The notes beneath the pieces are model-generated. The model saw only the letters and a list, made by a program, of their open reading frames with translations. It ran no database searches and was not told the origin of the DNA. A stretch of 42,038 nucleotides of DNA from Campylobacteraceae bacterium (GTDB taxonomy: Bacteria > Campylobacterota > Campylobacteria > Campylobacterales > Campylobacteraceae). Location: contig JAIRXG010000004.1 of the NCBI GenBank assembly GCA_031268335.1, positions 1 through 42,038 of the forward strand, in the 5' to 3' direction. Shown here piece after piece: positions 1-7,846 of this stretch. Position 1 is the stretch's first letter. Each line of letters begins with the position of its first letter. Made by a program: the position numbers and the translations under genes.

Positions 1-15
1 TGATTTTAAGATAAA

Positions 16-143
16 TTACATGCAAGAAATTAAAATACATTGATTTTAGTTTATTACATGTAAAGAGTTAGATATGTGAGTTTAATATTGTTACATGTAA
101 AGATTAAATATTATAAAAAAAGGTTTGAAGTATTTACATGTAA
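16..143. repeat. Cluster of four TTACATGTAA-type palindromes
   Basis: Four copies of the 10-bp palindrome TTACATGTAA lie at 16-25 (one mismatch, TTACATGCAA), 54-63, 91-100 and 134-143. Their spacings are 38, 37 and 43 bp, and the sequence between copies is AT-rich and not repeated. The cluster lies past the 3' end of the BRO-like gene; a further exact copy at 1231-1240 lies beyond its 5' end. The same palindrome is scattered through the whole window. Its function is unknown: protein binding, DNA uptake or chromosome organisation would all fit. Confidence 0.6.
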
Positions 144-149
144 GTATTT

Positions 150-192
150 AAAACTTAAAAATACAAAAGAGTTATTGAGATTGATCTCTTTT
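150..192 (-). terminator. Possible terminator after the BRO-like gene
   Basis: A 7-bp inverted repeat (AAAAGAG at 165-171, CTCTTTT at 186-192) encloses a second, smaller one (GAGAT/ATCTC). On the minus strand it is followed by a T-rich stretch (GTATTTTTAAGTTTT). It lies about 75 bp past the BRO-like stop codon. The stem is AT-rich and the call is tentative. Confidence 0.35.
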
Positions 193-264
193 CCCCTTTG
201 ACGCTGTCTAAATACTTAAACAAAGAGTGAGCGTGAAAACTGCAAGTCTTTTTGATTATGTTTT

Positions 265-1101
265 TCACTCATTATCATTCTTTTTTGTAATTGCTGTTTT
301 GGAGGTTAGGTTGCTAACTATTTTTTTGCCTGTTTTGAGTTCTATCTCTTTTCTCGTATTTCCTGCTACTTGTCCGCCTTGTTTTGCTATCTCTTTGTTT
401 TCATCAATATTTTTGGGTTTTTTCTCTTTGGATATTTCCGTTGTGGTCGCTTCGGCAAGCATATTTAGTATTAGTTCCATATTGGTCATATTGTCGCGCA
501 AACTCTGAGTTTTTAAACCTTTGTGCCGTTTATACTCTTTGGTTGTCATATCTGCCCAACCTTGAGTTATTATATCAGTCAAAACAGCAAACTCTTGTCC
601 TTTTTTTACGCCTCTGTGTTCCCATTCGTCAGTCAGTTCTTTCCTTATCTCTATAGATTTTAGTCTTTGATTTATCCAATTTAGAGAGTACCCTTTGTGG
701 TGATAATACTCCATAAGACGCTCAATGCCAAGTTCGGGATCGTCAATCTCTTCCAGTCTCTCTTTTGCTAAGCTCGCTAACCATAGCTTAAAAGGTTCTG
801 CTTTCGGCGATGGAATGGATTGTATAAGACGAAATAATTGCTTTACATCAGCTACATCGGTTAATCTCATTTTGCCATCATTAGCTTTCATTTTCAATTG
901 TCCGATTTTTTCGGACAGTTCACTTCCTTCTATTTTGAATTTGCGTTTTAGGTCGTCCCAATATTTTCTAGGACGTTCATTGCTGGTTAAAACTTCTATA
1001 ACGTCAATTATAGAAATATACCATTTCTCTTTATCATCATCCCAAAACGTACGCACTTTTTTATTTTCAAATATTTTTATTGCAGTATTTTGTTTTGCCA
1101 T
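265..1101 (-). CDS. BRO-N domain protein (phage antirepressor-like)
   Basis: A 278-residue protein. The N-terminal ~110 residues (starting FENKKVRTFWDDDKEKWY, then a 'DVIEVL' stretch and a 'RKYWDDLKRKF' segment) match the BRO-N domain of phage and baculovirus antirepressor proteins. The C-terminal half is charged and helical, as in the DinD/BRO-like proteins found alone on bacterial chromosomes. BRO-N domains bind DNA; such proteins usually act in phage regulation or DNA-damage responses, but the target here cannot be read from sequence. The start has a strong ribosome site (AAGGAG, 5 nt before ATG). No other phage gene is next to it, so it is a solitary accessory gene or a phage remnant. The frame is intact. 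Confidence 0.8.
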   Translation of the reverse strand: MAKQNTAIKIFENKKVRTFWDDDKEKWYISIIDVIEVLTSNERPRKYWDDLKRKFKIEGSELSEKIGQLKMKANDGKMRLTDVADVKQLFRLIQSIPSPKAEPFKLWLASLAKERLEEIDDPELGIERLMEYYHHKGYSLNWINQRLKSIEIRKELTDEWEHRGVKKGQEFAVLTDIITQGWADMTTKEYKRHKGLKTQSLRDNMTNMELILNMLAEATTTEISKEKKPKNIDENKEIAKQGGQVAGNTRKEIELKTGKKIVSNLTSKTAITKKNDNE

Positions 1102-1159
1102 CTTTGCTCCTTATCATCATCTTTGAGAGTGGAAATTTTATATAATTTTTATATTTTAT

Positions 1160-1199
1160 CACAACCATTATAAAAACCTTATCCTCACATATGAGGATA
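1160..1199 (-). promoter_or_regulatory. Putative promoter and operator of the BRO-like gene
   Basis: On the minus strand a TATAAT box (plus-strand 1167-1172) lies about 65 bp upstream of the start codon. Directly upstream, at 1180-1199, is an inverted repeat with perfect 7-bp arms (TATCCTC / GAGGATA) around ACATAT. It covers the region where a -35 box would be, a classic repressor position, so autoregulation by the BRO-like protein is possible. The repeat could instead be a weak terminator for magIII, since TTTTT follows it on the minus strand. Confidence 0.4.
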
Positions 1200-1318
1200 T
1201 TGTGGCACAAACTATGTAAGTTTGACGCTCTTACATGTAAATGTGAAGTATTGTAAAGGATTTAATATCGCAAAAGAGTTTTGCTCATATCATTTATAAC
1301 TAAGGTAAAAAAAACGGA

Positions 1319-1978
1319 TTAAAGTACCGTATCTAAAATACTTATGTTACCTTTCATATTTTCTTTGCAAAATTCGACGATTTTGCCATGATATCTTGCC
1401 CACAATGTTGTTTCGTCTATCCCGCCATCATAAAGCCCCGCTACTTTATTCCAAGAGCTCAAAATACCCTCATAAAACCACTCTTGAATCTCCTCGTAAC
1501 TTTCAAACTCATAGCCGTAATTCTTTAAAAGTCTTCTTGCATAACCATCTATCACCATAACGGGTTTAAGACAAGCGTAACACAGTATAGCATCGGCGCT
1601 CTCGTGCCCTAATCCTTTTTGCGCCAAAAGCCACTCTTTCTCTACCTCTTTTTGAAAAGTCTCAAAATCTCCAAAATTGCTCATGATATTTCGCGATAAC
1701 ATTATGAGCCTTGAAGCTTTTTGTCCGCTAAAACCGCATCTTAAAATAAGAGTCTTTAACAAATACTCATTCGCTTCAGCTAAGGCTTCCAAAGACAGCA
1801 AAGAGTGTTCTTTGAGATTTTCTAAAGAGATTTTGACGTTGCTCCATTTTGTCTGCTGCGTGAGTACGCTTCCTACGACGATTTCAAAACTTCCCGCATT
1901 CGGCCACCAAAGTTTTTCACAACCGTTTTTTAAGTATCCGGCATTTTTCAAAAAAACAAGCAAATCAAAGCTATTCAC
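1319..1978 (-). CDS. magIII: 3-methyladenine DNA glycosylase MagIII
   Basis: A 219-residue helix-hairpin-helix-GPD base-excision glycosylase of the endonuclease III superfamily; it closely resembles H. pylori MagIII (about 218 residues), which removes 3-methyladenine. Visible features: the aromatic pocket segment KLWWPNAGSFE near residue 23, the 'GSVLTQQTKW' helix near 36, the HhH motif LLAQKGLGHESADAILCY near 117-134, and the catalytic Asp in PVMVIDGY (Asp144). The C-terminal cysteine cluster that holds the 4Fe-4S centre in EndoIII is absent. HGKIVEF (Lys199) corresponds to the lysine found carbamylated in H. pylori MagIII. The start overlaps the ymdB stop by 8 bp, so the two are probably co-transcribed. 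Confidence 0.88.
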   Translation of the reverse strand: MNSFDLLVFLKNAGYLKNGCEKLWWPNAGSFEIVVGSVLTQQTKWSNVKISLENLKEHSLLSLEALAEANEYLLKTLILRCGFSGQKASRLIMLSRNIMSNFGDFETFQKEVEKEWLLAQKGLGHESADAILCYACLKPVMVIDGYARRLLKNYGYEFESYEEIQEWFYEGILSSWNKVAGLYDGGIDETTLWARYHGKIVEFCKENMKGNISILDTVL

Positions 1979-2777
1979 ACAACGCCTTTGTTATCACTCG
2001 CGGCTTGTCATCGTAAATTTTTATTTTAAAAGCGTCCGTGCAATATCCACCTTGTATCTCAAAAACCGCCATTTGAAAGATTTTTTTACAATCTTTCGGG
2101 ATTTCAAAAGCAAAAGGGAGTCCGGTCAAAAATCTATTTAGAGGCGCTTCTTTATCTACGCCTATCACGCCGTCTCTACATCCGCTAAGACCTATATCGC
2201 TCAAAAAAAGCGTGCCGCCGTCTATCTTCAAGTCATCTGTTCCAATATGTGTATGCGTTCCGACAATAGCCGAAATTTCGCCCTTTAGCATAGCAAATAG
2301 AGCCGCTTTTTCACTTGTGGACTCAGCGTGAAAATCTATAAAAACAGCTTCCGCGCCCTGCTCTTTTACAAATGTCACGGCCTCTTTTGCTTTGATAAAA
2401 GGATTATCGCACATAGGCATTGAAAAATGCCCCATGAGATTTATGATACCAAGTTTGCTGCCGTTTACTTCAACTACTAAAGATCCTCGTCCGACAACGC
2501 CTAAGGGTAAATTGTACGGACGCAAAATAGGCAAAATATCCAAAACTCCAATTATATCTTTTCTATCCCATGTGTGATTGCCGCCCGTCATCACATCTAT
2601 ACCCATGCCGAAAAGTTCATTGGCGTTTTTTATACTCAAGCCAAATCCGTGCGAAGCATTTTCGGTGTTTGCTATGACAAAATCTATATTAAACTCTTCT
2701 TTTAATTTTCTTAGATAAGAGTTTATCATATCGCGTCCCGGTCTGCCTACTACGTCTCCTATAAAGCCTATCCTCAT
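1971..2777 (-). CDS. ymdB: YmdB-family metallophosphoesterase
   Basis: A 268-residue protein of the YmdB family (TIGR00282). B. subtilis YmdB is a dinuclear-metal phosphodiesterase active on cyclic nucleotides, and it affects biofilm and motility decisions. The metal-ligand motifs of the calcineurin-like fold are visible: MRIGFIGDVVGRPGRD at the N-terminus, ANTENASHG near residue 37, GGNHTWDRKD near 66, IDFHAEST near 147 and GTHTHIGTDD near 173. The length is usual for the family. It starts 8 bp after the DUF815 ATPase gene and overlaps magIII by 8 bp, so the three form one unit. The cellular substrate in Campylobacterota is unknown to me. Confidence 0.9.
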   Translation of the reverse strand: MRIGFIGDVVGRPGRDMINSYLRKLKEEFNIDFVIANTENASHGFGLSIKNANELFGMGIDVMTGGNHTWDRKDIIGVLDILPILRPYNLPLGVVGRGSLVVEVNGSKLGIINLMGHFSMPMCDNPFIKAKEAVTFVKEQGAEAVFIDFHAESTSEKAALFAMLKGEISAIVGTHTHIGTDDLKIDGGTLFLSDIGLSGCRDGVIGVDKEAPLNRFLTGLPFAFEIPKDCKKIFQMAVFEIQGGYCTDAFKIKIYDDKPRVITKALCE

Positions 2778-2785
2778 TTATATCC

Positions 2786-3550
2786 TTAAAATTTGTCGTG
2801 ATAAAGCGTAAAAAATTGCTTCGCAGTTCGCCCGCTTCTTGAAGCCCTAAGAGAAGCAAAACGTTTGGCTTCTTCGTGCATCAAAACTCTTTTTTCGTCG
2901 TTTAAAGATAAAAAATGGCTATCTACCATCTTCAAATACTCGTCGAAAGTGCCTTGATAAAATGAAAGCCAAAGTCCAAATCTATCCGACAGTGAAATCT
3001 TCTCCTCGACATTGTCCGAATAGTGAATTTCACCGCGAGTTACTTTTGTCCCTTCGTTATCAGAATGAAACTCTGGCATCAAATGTCTTCTGTTTGACGT
3101 AGCGTAAACCAAAACATTTTTCGGCGGAAGTTCTATAGAGCCTTCAATAACGCTTTTTAACGCTTTATAACTTGAATCGCCCGCTTCAAAAGATATATCG
3201 TCGCAAAATACTATAAATTTATACGGCAATTCTCTTATCTCGTCGCTTATATCTGTAAGCGCTTGCAAATCCTCTTTAAAAAACTCGATAAGCCTCAGTC
3301 CTTCGTCAAAAAAATGATTTAAAACGGCTTTCACCAAAGACGATTTGCCAGTTCCTCTTGAACCCCAAAGTAACGCGTGAGAAGCTGCTTTGCCCTCGAT
3401 AAATCTTTTGGTATTTTCAAAAAGCGCGCTCTTTTGCTCGTCAATATTCAGTAAATCGTCAAGCGTTATGGCGTCTATCTCAAACACGGGTTTTAAAGCG
3501 TCTTTTTTTGCTCTGTAAATCGCAGCTTTAGTATCCTTCCAATCTATCAT
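2786..3550 (-). CDS. DUF815-family AAA+ ATPase
   Basis: A 254-residue P-loop ATPase of the DUF815 family. Walker A is GSRGTGKSS (residues 63-71), Walker B is FIVFCDD (112-118), and a sensor-like segment ATSNRRHLMPE follows. The family is widespread but its biological role is not established; resemblance to DnaA/DnaC-type ATPases suggests remodelling of a protein or nucleic-acid complex. The length is near that of short members, with only about 50 residues before the ATPase core. It is separated from mfd by 99 bp containing a likely promoter and probably leads a three-gene unit with ymdB and magIII. Confidence 0.85.
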   Translation of the reverse strand: MIDWKDTKAAIYRAKKDALKPVFEIDAITLDDLLNIDEQKSALFENTKRFIEGKAASHALLWGSRGTGKSSLVKAVLNHFFDEGLRLIEFFKEDLQALTDISDEIRELPYKFIVFCDDISFEAGDSSYKALKSVIEGSIELPPKNVLVYATSNRRHLMPEFHSDNEGTKVTRGEIHYSDNVEEKISLSDRFGLWLSFYQGTFDEYLKMVDSHFLSLNDEKRVLMHEEAKRFASLRASRSGRTAKQFFTLYHDKF

Positions 3551-3576
3551 ATAAGTGTTTCCTTGCGGATAGAATA

Positions 3577-3590
3577 AGGATTAACTATAG
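3577..3590 (-). promoter_or_regulatory. Putative promoter of the DUF815-ymdB-magIII unit
   Basis: On the minus strand GTGTGCTATAGTTAATCC contains a -10-like TATAGT (plus-strand 3584-3589), about 34 bp before the DUF815 start codon. AAGGA lies between them as ribosome site. No clear -35 box is present, which is common for housekeeping promoters in Campylobacterota. Confidence 0.4.
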
Positions 3591-3649
3591 CACACGCCGC
3601 CTTATAACTCAACTTATTATATTAAAATTCATACATGTAGGGTTTTGAA

Positions 3650-6637
3650 CTATCTTGAAATATTCTTGGCTCTTTCCCTTAAATGCGAAAGTATAGCCGC
3701 TATAATATCGTCATCGTCAAAACTTGCGGATTTCAAATAACTCTTTTGCTCGTTTTCTTCAATGATGGTTATATTGTCTTTGTAATTTGAAATATTTTTG
3801 ATTTTCAAACTTGAAGCTAAAATCTTTATAACGATAAGTGATAAAAACTGTGATGTAGGCGTATCAAGTTTGCCGAATCTATCCTCAATCTCCCCTTCGA
3901 TTTCATAAACTTCACTCACATTCATGCATTTGCTGAGTCTTCTATAAAGCTCCAAACGCAATCTATCTTCACTAATCAAATCCCCGCTAATATACGCGCT
4001 AACGCCCAACTTCATCTCAACTTCGGCATTTTTAACGGAAGTTTTATTTAAAAGTTCGTTTATCGTCTCTTCCAACATTCTCAAATATAAAGAGTAGCCG
4101 ATATGCTTTATGTGTCCGCTTTGAGCTTCTCCTATAAGATTGCCTCCACCTCTGATTTCCAAATCATGATAAGCGAGCACGGAACCGCTTCCTAAAAATG
4201 AATTTGATTCAAGAGCTATAAGCCGTTTTCTTCCCGCTTCACTCAAAGTTTCTTTATTTTTGACAAAAAAATAACAAAAACCTTGATTTTTTCCGCGTCC
4301 GACGCGTCCTCGCAATTGATGCAAATCCGCAATGCCAAAATTTTCAGCCGACTCTATAATGATAGAGTTTGTGTTCGGAAGATGGATGCCTGATTCTACT
4401 ATGGAAGTAGAAAGCAATACATCGTACTCTTTATTTTCAAACTTTATCATCTCCTCTTCGGCTACATTTTCGCTTACATGTGAGTGTAAAACCAGTATTT
4501 TGATATTTGGCAGTATCTTTTTAAGCTCTTTGGCTTTGGATTCTATAGTGGCTATTCTGTTATGTATATAAAAGATTTGTCCGCCGCGGCGAAGCTCCCT
4601 TGAAATCACCTCTTTTATGATTTTCTCATCATACTCTTTCACAAAACTTCTTATGTCTTCTCTATCATTTGGCGGAGTTAATATTTGCGAATACTGTTTT
4701 ATAGAACTTAGCGCCATGTTAAGACTTCTTGGGATAGGAGTCGCGCTCATAGACAACATATGTATATTTTCTCGTAAATTTTTTAATTTTTCTTTCTGTT
4801 TCACACCGAATTTATGTTCTTCGTCTATCACTACCAAAGCCAAATTAGCACAACTTACCCCCAAAAGCGCGTGAGTTCCGACACATATGTCAAGACTGCC
4901 GTCTTTTAAGTTCTTTAATATCTTATTTTTCTCTTTTAGCGGGGTAAATCTATCTATTTTTGCTACTCTTATGCCAAAATTTTCAAATCTCTTGACGAGA
5001 CTTTTGTAGTGCTGTGCGCAAAGAAGTGTCGTCGGCACGATAAAAAGGGATTGGAAATTGTCTTTTGCCGCGCAAAGTAAAGCGTTCATAGCAACTTCAG
5101 TTTTTCCGAAACCTACATCGCCGCTAAGAAGTCTATCCATAACTTTGCCGGAATTTAAATCTTCAAGTATATCTTCAACGCTCTTTTTTTGATCGTCGGT
5201 ATAAATAAATCCGGCACTTTGCCAAAACTCTTCCAAAGGCGCATTTGCACTATCTATCTTGAAGCCTTCTATAAGTTCTCTTTTTGCCGCTATGTCGATA
5301 ATCTCTCGTGCTATCTCAAAAAGTTTAAGCCTCGTTTTCTCTTTTAGCTTTAGAAAACTTTGCTTGCCAAGTTTATCAACTACGGCTATAGCGCCGCTGT
5401 CCGCTATATATCTATCTATAACGTTCAAATTTTCCACAGGCAACAAAAGTTTATCGTCGCCTTGATACTCGACTATGATAAAATCTCTTTTTGCCCCTAA
5501 AATAGTCGTATTTTGGAGTCCTCTGAAAATACCTATACCGTAATTTTCATGCACTACATAATCGCCGACTTTAAGTTCGTCTAATATGATGGAGGGATGC
5601 TTTTTACGTCTTTTGGGAAGCTGTTTATTTAACGATATAATGACATCTTCAGAACTTGTAAGATTTACAATCAAAGGGCTTTGAACAAACGATATATTGC
5701 CGCCAACTTCAATGCCGTTTTGTTTGATGAGCGATTCGCTTTTAGCCAAAATAGTAATCTTTTGTTCTTTGTGAAACTCCAAAAAAGATTTTACGGCTGC
5801 GATTTGCAAATCTTTGAAAATCAAAGGCTCCGGAATTATCGGAATGGATTTTAGTAACTTTTCGTTCGCATTTTCATAAAAAGCGGCTGCCTCCTCTATC
5901 TCCTCTTCCATTTTAAAAGCGTAAGCGGCTTTTTTTGTCTTCAAATAGTCTTGTGCATTTTCATCTAACGCCCAAAAGCCTAGAGACTCGATATCTTGAA
6001 CTATGCCATCGCTCTTCAGTCCTTTGATGTTTTTGTTCATATTTTCATAAGTTTTACCGTTTAACGCAAAAATAGCCGAAGTTATCACAACGCTGTCCAA
6101 CTCCTTTTTTTGACTCTTTTGGTTCTCACATGTAAAATATCTGATGCTCTCTACTTGATTGTCAAAAAAAGATATTCTAACGGCATTTTCAAAATTTACA
6201 GGATATATATCCATAATATCGCCTCTAAAAGAGACTTCGCCTTTGTCTTCTACTATATCGACAAAGCTATACCCCCAATGCAAAAATTCGTCTTTTAGCG
6301 CTTGGATATCCATGACCTCGGCAAATTTGATAGTAATACTTTTGAAAAGATCGGGGCTTGGGAGAGGATGAATGACTGTTCTTATAGGAGAGATTAATAC
6401 TTTTTTTGAAGATTTTTCGCCGTAGTATTCTCTTAAAATATTGATTAATTCCAGGAGCTCGCTTCTGTAAGACCTTAAATCCTCTCCAAAAGCGGCTCTC
6501 AAATCAGGCAATACAAATGCCTTTCTTTTAGCAAGCACAGCGGCGTTAAAAAGTAAAAATGCCTCTTTATCGTCTCTACAGAGAATAAGTTCGGCATCTC
6601 CTCCGTTTTTCAGATACTCATAAACTGCCGCTTGCAA
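3650..6637 (-). CDS. mfd: Transcription-repair coupling factor Mfd
   Basis: A 995-residue DNA translocase that pushes stalled RNA polymerase off lesions and recruits UvrA for excision repair. Order of parts: a reduced UvrB-like N-terminal module; the CarD-like RNA-polymerase interaction domain (LKVGDYVVHENYGIGIFRG, near residue 355); RecG-like helicase lobes with Walker A GDVGFGKTE (506-514), DEEHKFG and SMSATPIPR motifs; the QLRGRVGRG motif; and the C-terminal TRCF domain. It is about 150 residues shorter than E. coli Mfd, similar to the H. pylori protein. It starts 4 bp after the bactofilin stop and ends the long minus-strand unit. Confidence 0.96.
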   Translation of the reverse strand: MQAAVYEYLKNGGDAELILCRDDKEAFLLFNAAVLAKRKAFVLPDLRAAFGEDLRSYRSELLELINILREYYGEKSSKKVLISPIRTVIHPLPSPDLFKSITIKFAEVMDIQALKDEFLHWGYSFVDIVEDKGEVSFRGDIMDIYPVNFENAVRISFFDNQVESIRYFTCENQKSQKKELDSVVITSAIFALNGKTYENMNKNIKGLKSDGIVQDIESLGFWALDENAQDYLKTKKAAYAFKMEEEIEEAAAFYENANEKLLKSIPIIPEPLIFKDLQIAAVKSFLEFHKEQKITILAKSESLIKQNGIEVGGNISFVQSPLIVNLTSSEDVIISLNKQLPKRRKKHPSIILDELKVGDYVVHENYGIGIFRGLQNTTILGAKRDFIIVEYQGDDKLLLPVENLNVIDRYIADSGAIAVVDKLGKQSFLKLKEKTRLKLFEIAREIIDIAAKRELIEGFKIDSANAPLEEFWQSAGFIYTDDQKKSVEDILEDLNSGKVMDRLLSGDVGFGKTEVAMNALLCAAKDNFQSLFIVPTTLLCAQHYKSLVKRFENFGIRVAKIDRFTPLKEKNKILKNLKDGSLDICVGTHALLGVSCANLALVVIDEEHKFGVKQKEKLKNLRENIHMLSMSATPIPRSLNMALSSIKQYSQILTPPNDREDIRSFVKEYDEKIIKEVISRELRRGGQIFYIHNRIATIESKAKELKKILPNIKILVLHSHVSENVAEEEMIKFENKEYDVLLSTSIVESGIHLPNTNSIIIESAENFGIADLHQLRGRVGRGKNQGFCYFFVKNKETLSEAGRKRLIALESNSFLGSGSVLAYHDLEIRGGGNLIGEAQSGHIKHIGYSLYLRMLEETINELLNKTSVKNAEVEMKLGVSAYISGDLISEDRLRLELYRRLSKCMNVSEVYEIEGEIEDRFGKLDTPTSQFLSLIVIKILASSLKIKNISNYKDNITIIEENEQKSYLKSASFDDDDIIAAILSHLRERAKNISR

Positions 6638-6641
6638 TTGG

Positions 6642-7046
6642 TTATTCTTCTTTTTTTGTCTCTTCCACTGTGATTAGGGGTTGCGACAATGTGTTTTTTT
6701 GATGACTTTCGCCCTCAAAATGTGCTTTTTGCTCTATAATAAGCTCATTACTATATATAGCTCCAAAAAGTTCGCCGCCTTCCAATATTTCTATGTTATC
6801 ACACACAGCACTGCCTTCGAACCTACCGTTAACAATCATTTTGGGCGCTTCAACTTCACCTTTGATTAATCCTCGTTTGCCTATAACTATAGTATTTGTT
6901 GAGTGAACCTTACCTAAAACTACGCCATCTACATAAAAATATGTGGAGAGTTCAAATACTCCCTCAAGTTTAGCACCATTCGCTACTATTGTTGATTCTG
7001 TTTGTTTGCTAACAATATGCTCGCCATTTCTAACAAAGAGTCCCAT
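6642..7046 (-). CDS. ccmA: Bactofilin (CcmA-type cell-shape protein)
   Basis: A 134-residue bactofilin: a short tail (~17 residues), then the repetitive beta-helix core (STIVANGAKLEG, YFYVDGVVLGKVHS, TIVIGKRGLIKGEVEA, KMIVNGRFEGS, NIEILEGGELFGAI, ELIIEQKAHFEGES), then a charged tail. Bactofilins polymerise without nucleotides; in H. pylori CcmA works with the Csd peptidoglycan peptidases to set helical shape. The start is supported by AAGGG 6 nt upstream, although it lies inside the preceding peptidase gene: the two overlap by 61 bp in different frames. The position between an M23 peptidase gene and mfd matches H. pylori. Confidence 0.92.
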   Translation of the reverse strand: MGLFVRNGEHIVSKQTESTIVANGAKLEGVFELSTYFYVDGVVLGKVHSTNTIVIGKRGLIKGEVEAPKMIVNGRFEGSAVCDNIEILEGGELFGAIYSNELIIEQKAHFEGESHQKNTLSQPLITVEETKKEE

Positions 7047-7846
7047 TGTACACCCTTCTCCTTCTCAAGAATTTCTGAAAAATTATTATTGTTCCATTTG
7101 ATAAAACTCATAGGATTTAAAGGTCGCCCTAAAAATCGTATCTCATAATGTAAATGCGGACCGGTAGAAAGTCCTGTGTTTCCGGAATTTGCTATATGTT
7201 CGCCTTTTTTGACGAACTTTCCATATTTTACTACCATTGCGCTATCCAAATGCGCATAATAAGTCTTAAAACCAAAACCATGATCTATTATAACAAGCGA
7301 CCCGTAACCAGCGCTATCTTGCATTCCCGCAAATTCAATTATGCCGGCAGCCGGAGCAAAAACCGGCGTTTTGAGCGGCGCTCTAAAATCGATTCCTCTG
7401 TGAAATTCTGTTTTTTCATAGATTGGGTGGTCTCTTGTGCCAAACCCGGCAGAAATTCCTTTATGATTTAGCACTTCGCCATTTGGCAAAAGCTGCAGCA
7501 AAATGGATTGTTGAATCGTGGTAAGATTGATATTTTCAAGCCTTGTTTCGTGGCTTATATTTTCATCTTCGGGCGTAATACCGATAATAGCCTCAATGTC
7601 CGCTATTTTGTCTTGTATAACTTCATAGTACGCTATCTTTTCGTCTAACCCCAATTGAAGTTCGTCCTTCTTTTTGGCAAGTTTATTGACTTCGCCATTT
7701 AAAAAAGCTATGTATATAGCGCCTGATAAAATCAAGAATAATATAGAAATCATGATATAAAACATGATTTTTTTAATAATCTGATTTAGCGTGTAGTGCT
7801 TCGAGCCTCTTATGTCCGAAATTGTTATAGTAAATTTATTTCTCAT
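6986..7846 (-). CDS. M23 (LytM) peptidoglycan endopeptidase, Csd1/Pgp3-like
   Basis: A 286-residue peptidase with an N-terminal membrane anchor (about residues 25-48), a short coiled coil (50-85) and a C-terminal LytM domain. The zinc and catalytic residues are all present: HRGID (His149, Asp153), YYAHL (His199) and HLHYE (His231, His233), so it should be active. Family members cut peptide cross-links in the cell wall; H. pylori Csd1/Csd2 and C. jejuni Pgp3 do this to create helical shape. H. pylori has two such genes here; this window has one, as in C. jejuni. The start overlaps the folC end by 11 bp and the 3' end overlaps the bactofilin gene by 61 bp. Confidence 0.92.
   Translation of the reverse strand: MRNKFTITISDIRGSKHYTLNQIIKKIMFYIMISILFLILSGAIYIAFLNGEVNKLAKKKDELQLGLDEKIAYYEVIQDKIADIEAIIGITPEDENISHETRLENINLTTIQQSILLQLLPNGEVLNHKGISAGFGTRDHPIYEKTEFHRGIDFRAPLKTPVFAPAAGIIEFAGMQDSAGYGSLVIIDHGFGFKTYYAHLDSAMVVKYGKFVKKGEHIANSGNTGLSTGPHLHYEIRFLGRPLNPMSFIKWNNNNFSEILEKEKGVQWDSLLEMASILLANKQNQQ

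Noticed and set aside
1..143. CRISPR array at the left edge
   Set aside because: The repeated unit is only 10 bp, the spacings vary, and there are no cas genes.
1677..2141. 154-codon plus-strand frame across magIII and ymdB
   Set aside because: It is antisense to two clear genes, with composition explained by them. Long antisense frames are common in this window and none showed a motif.
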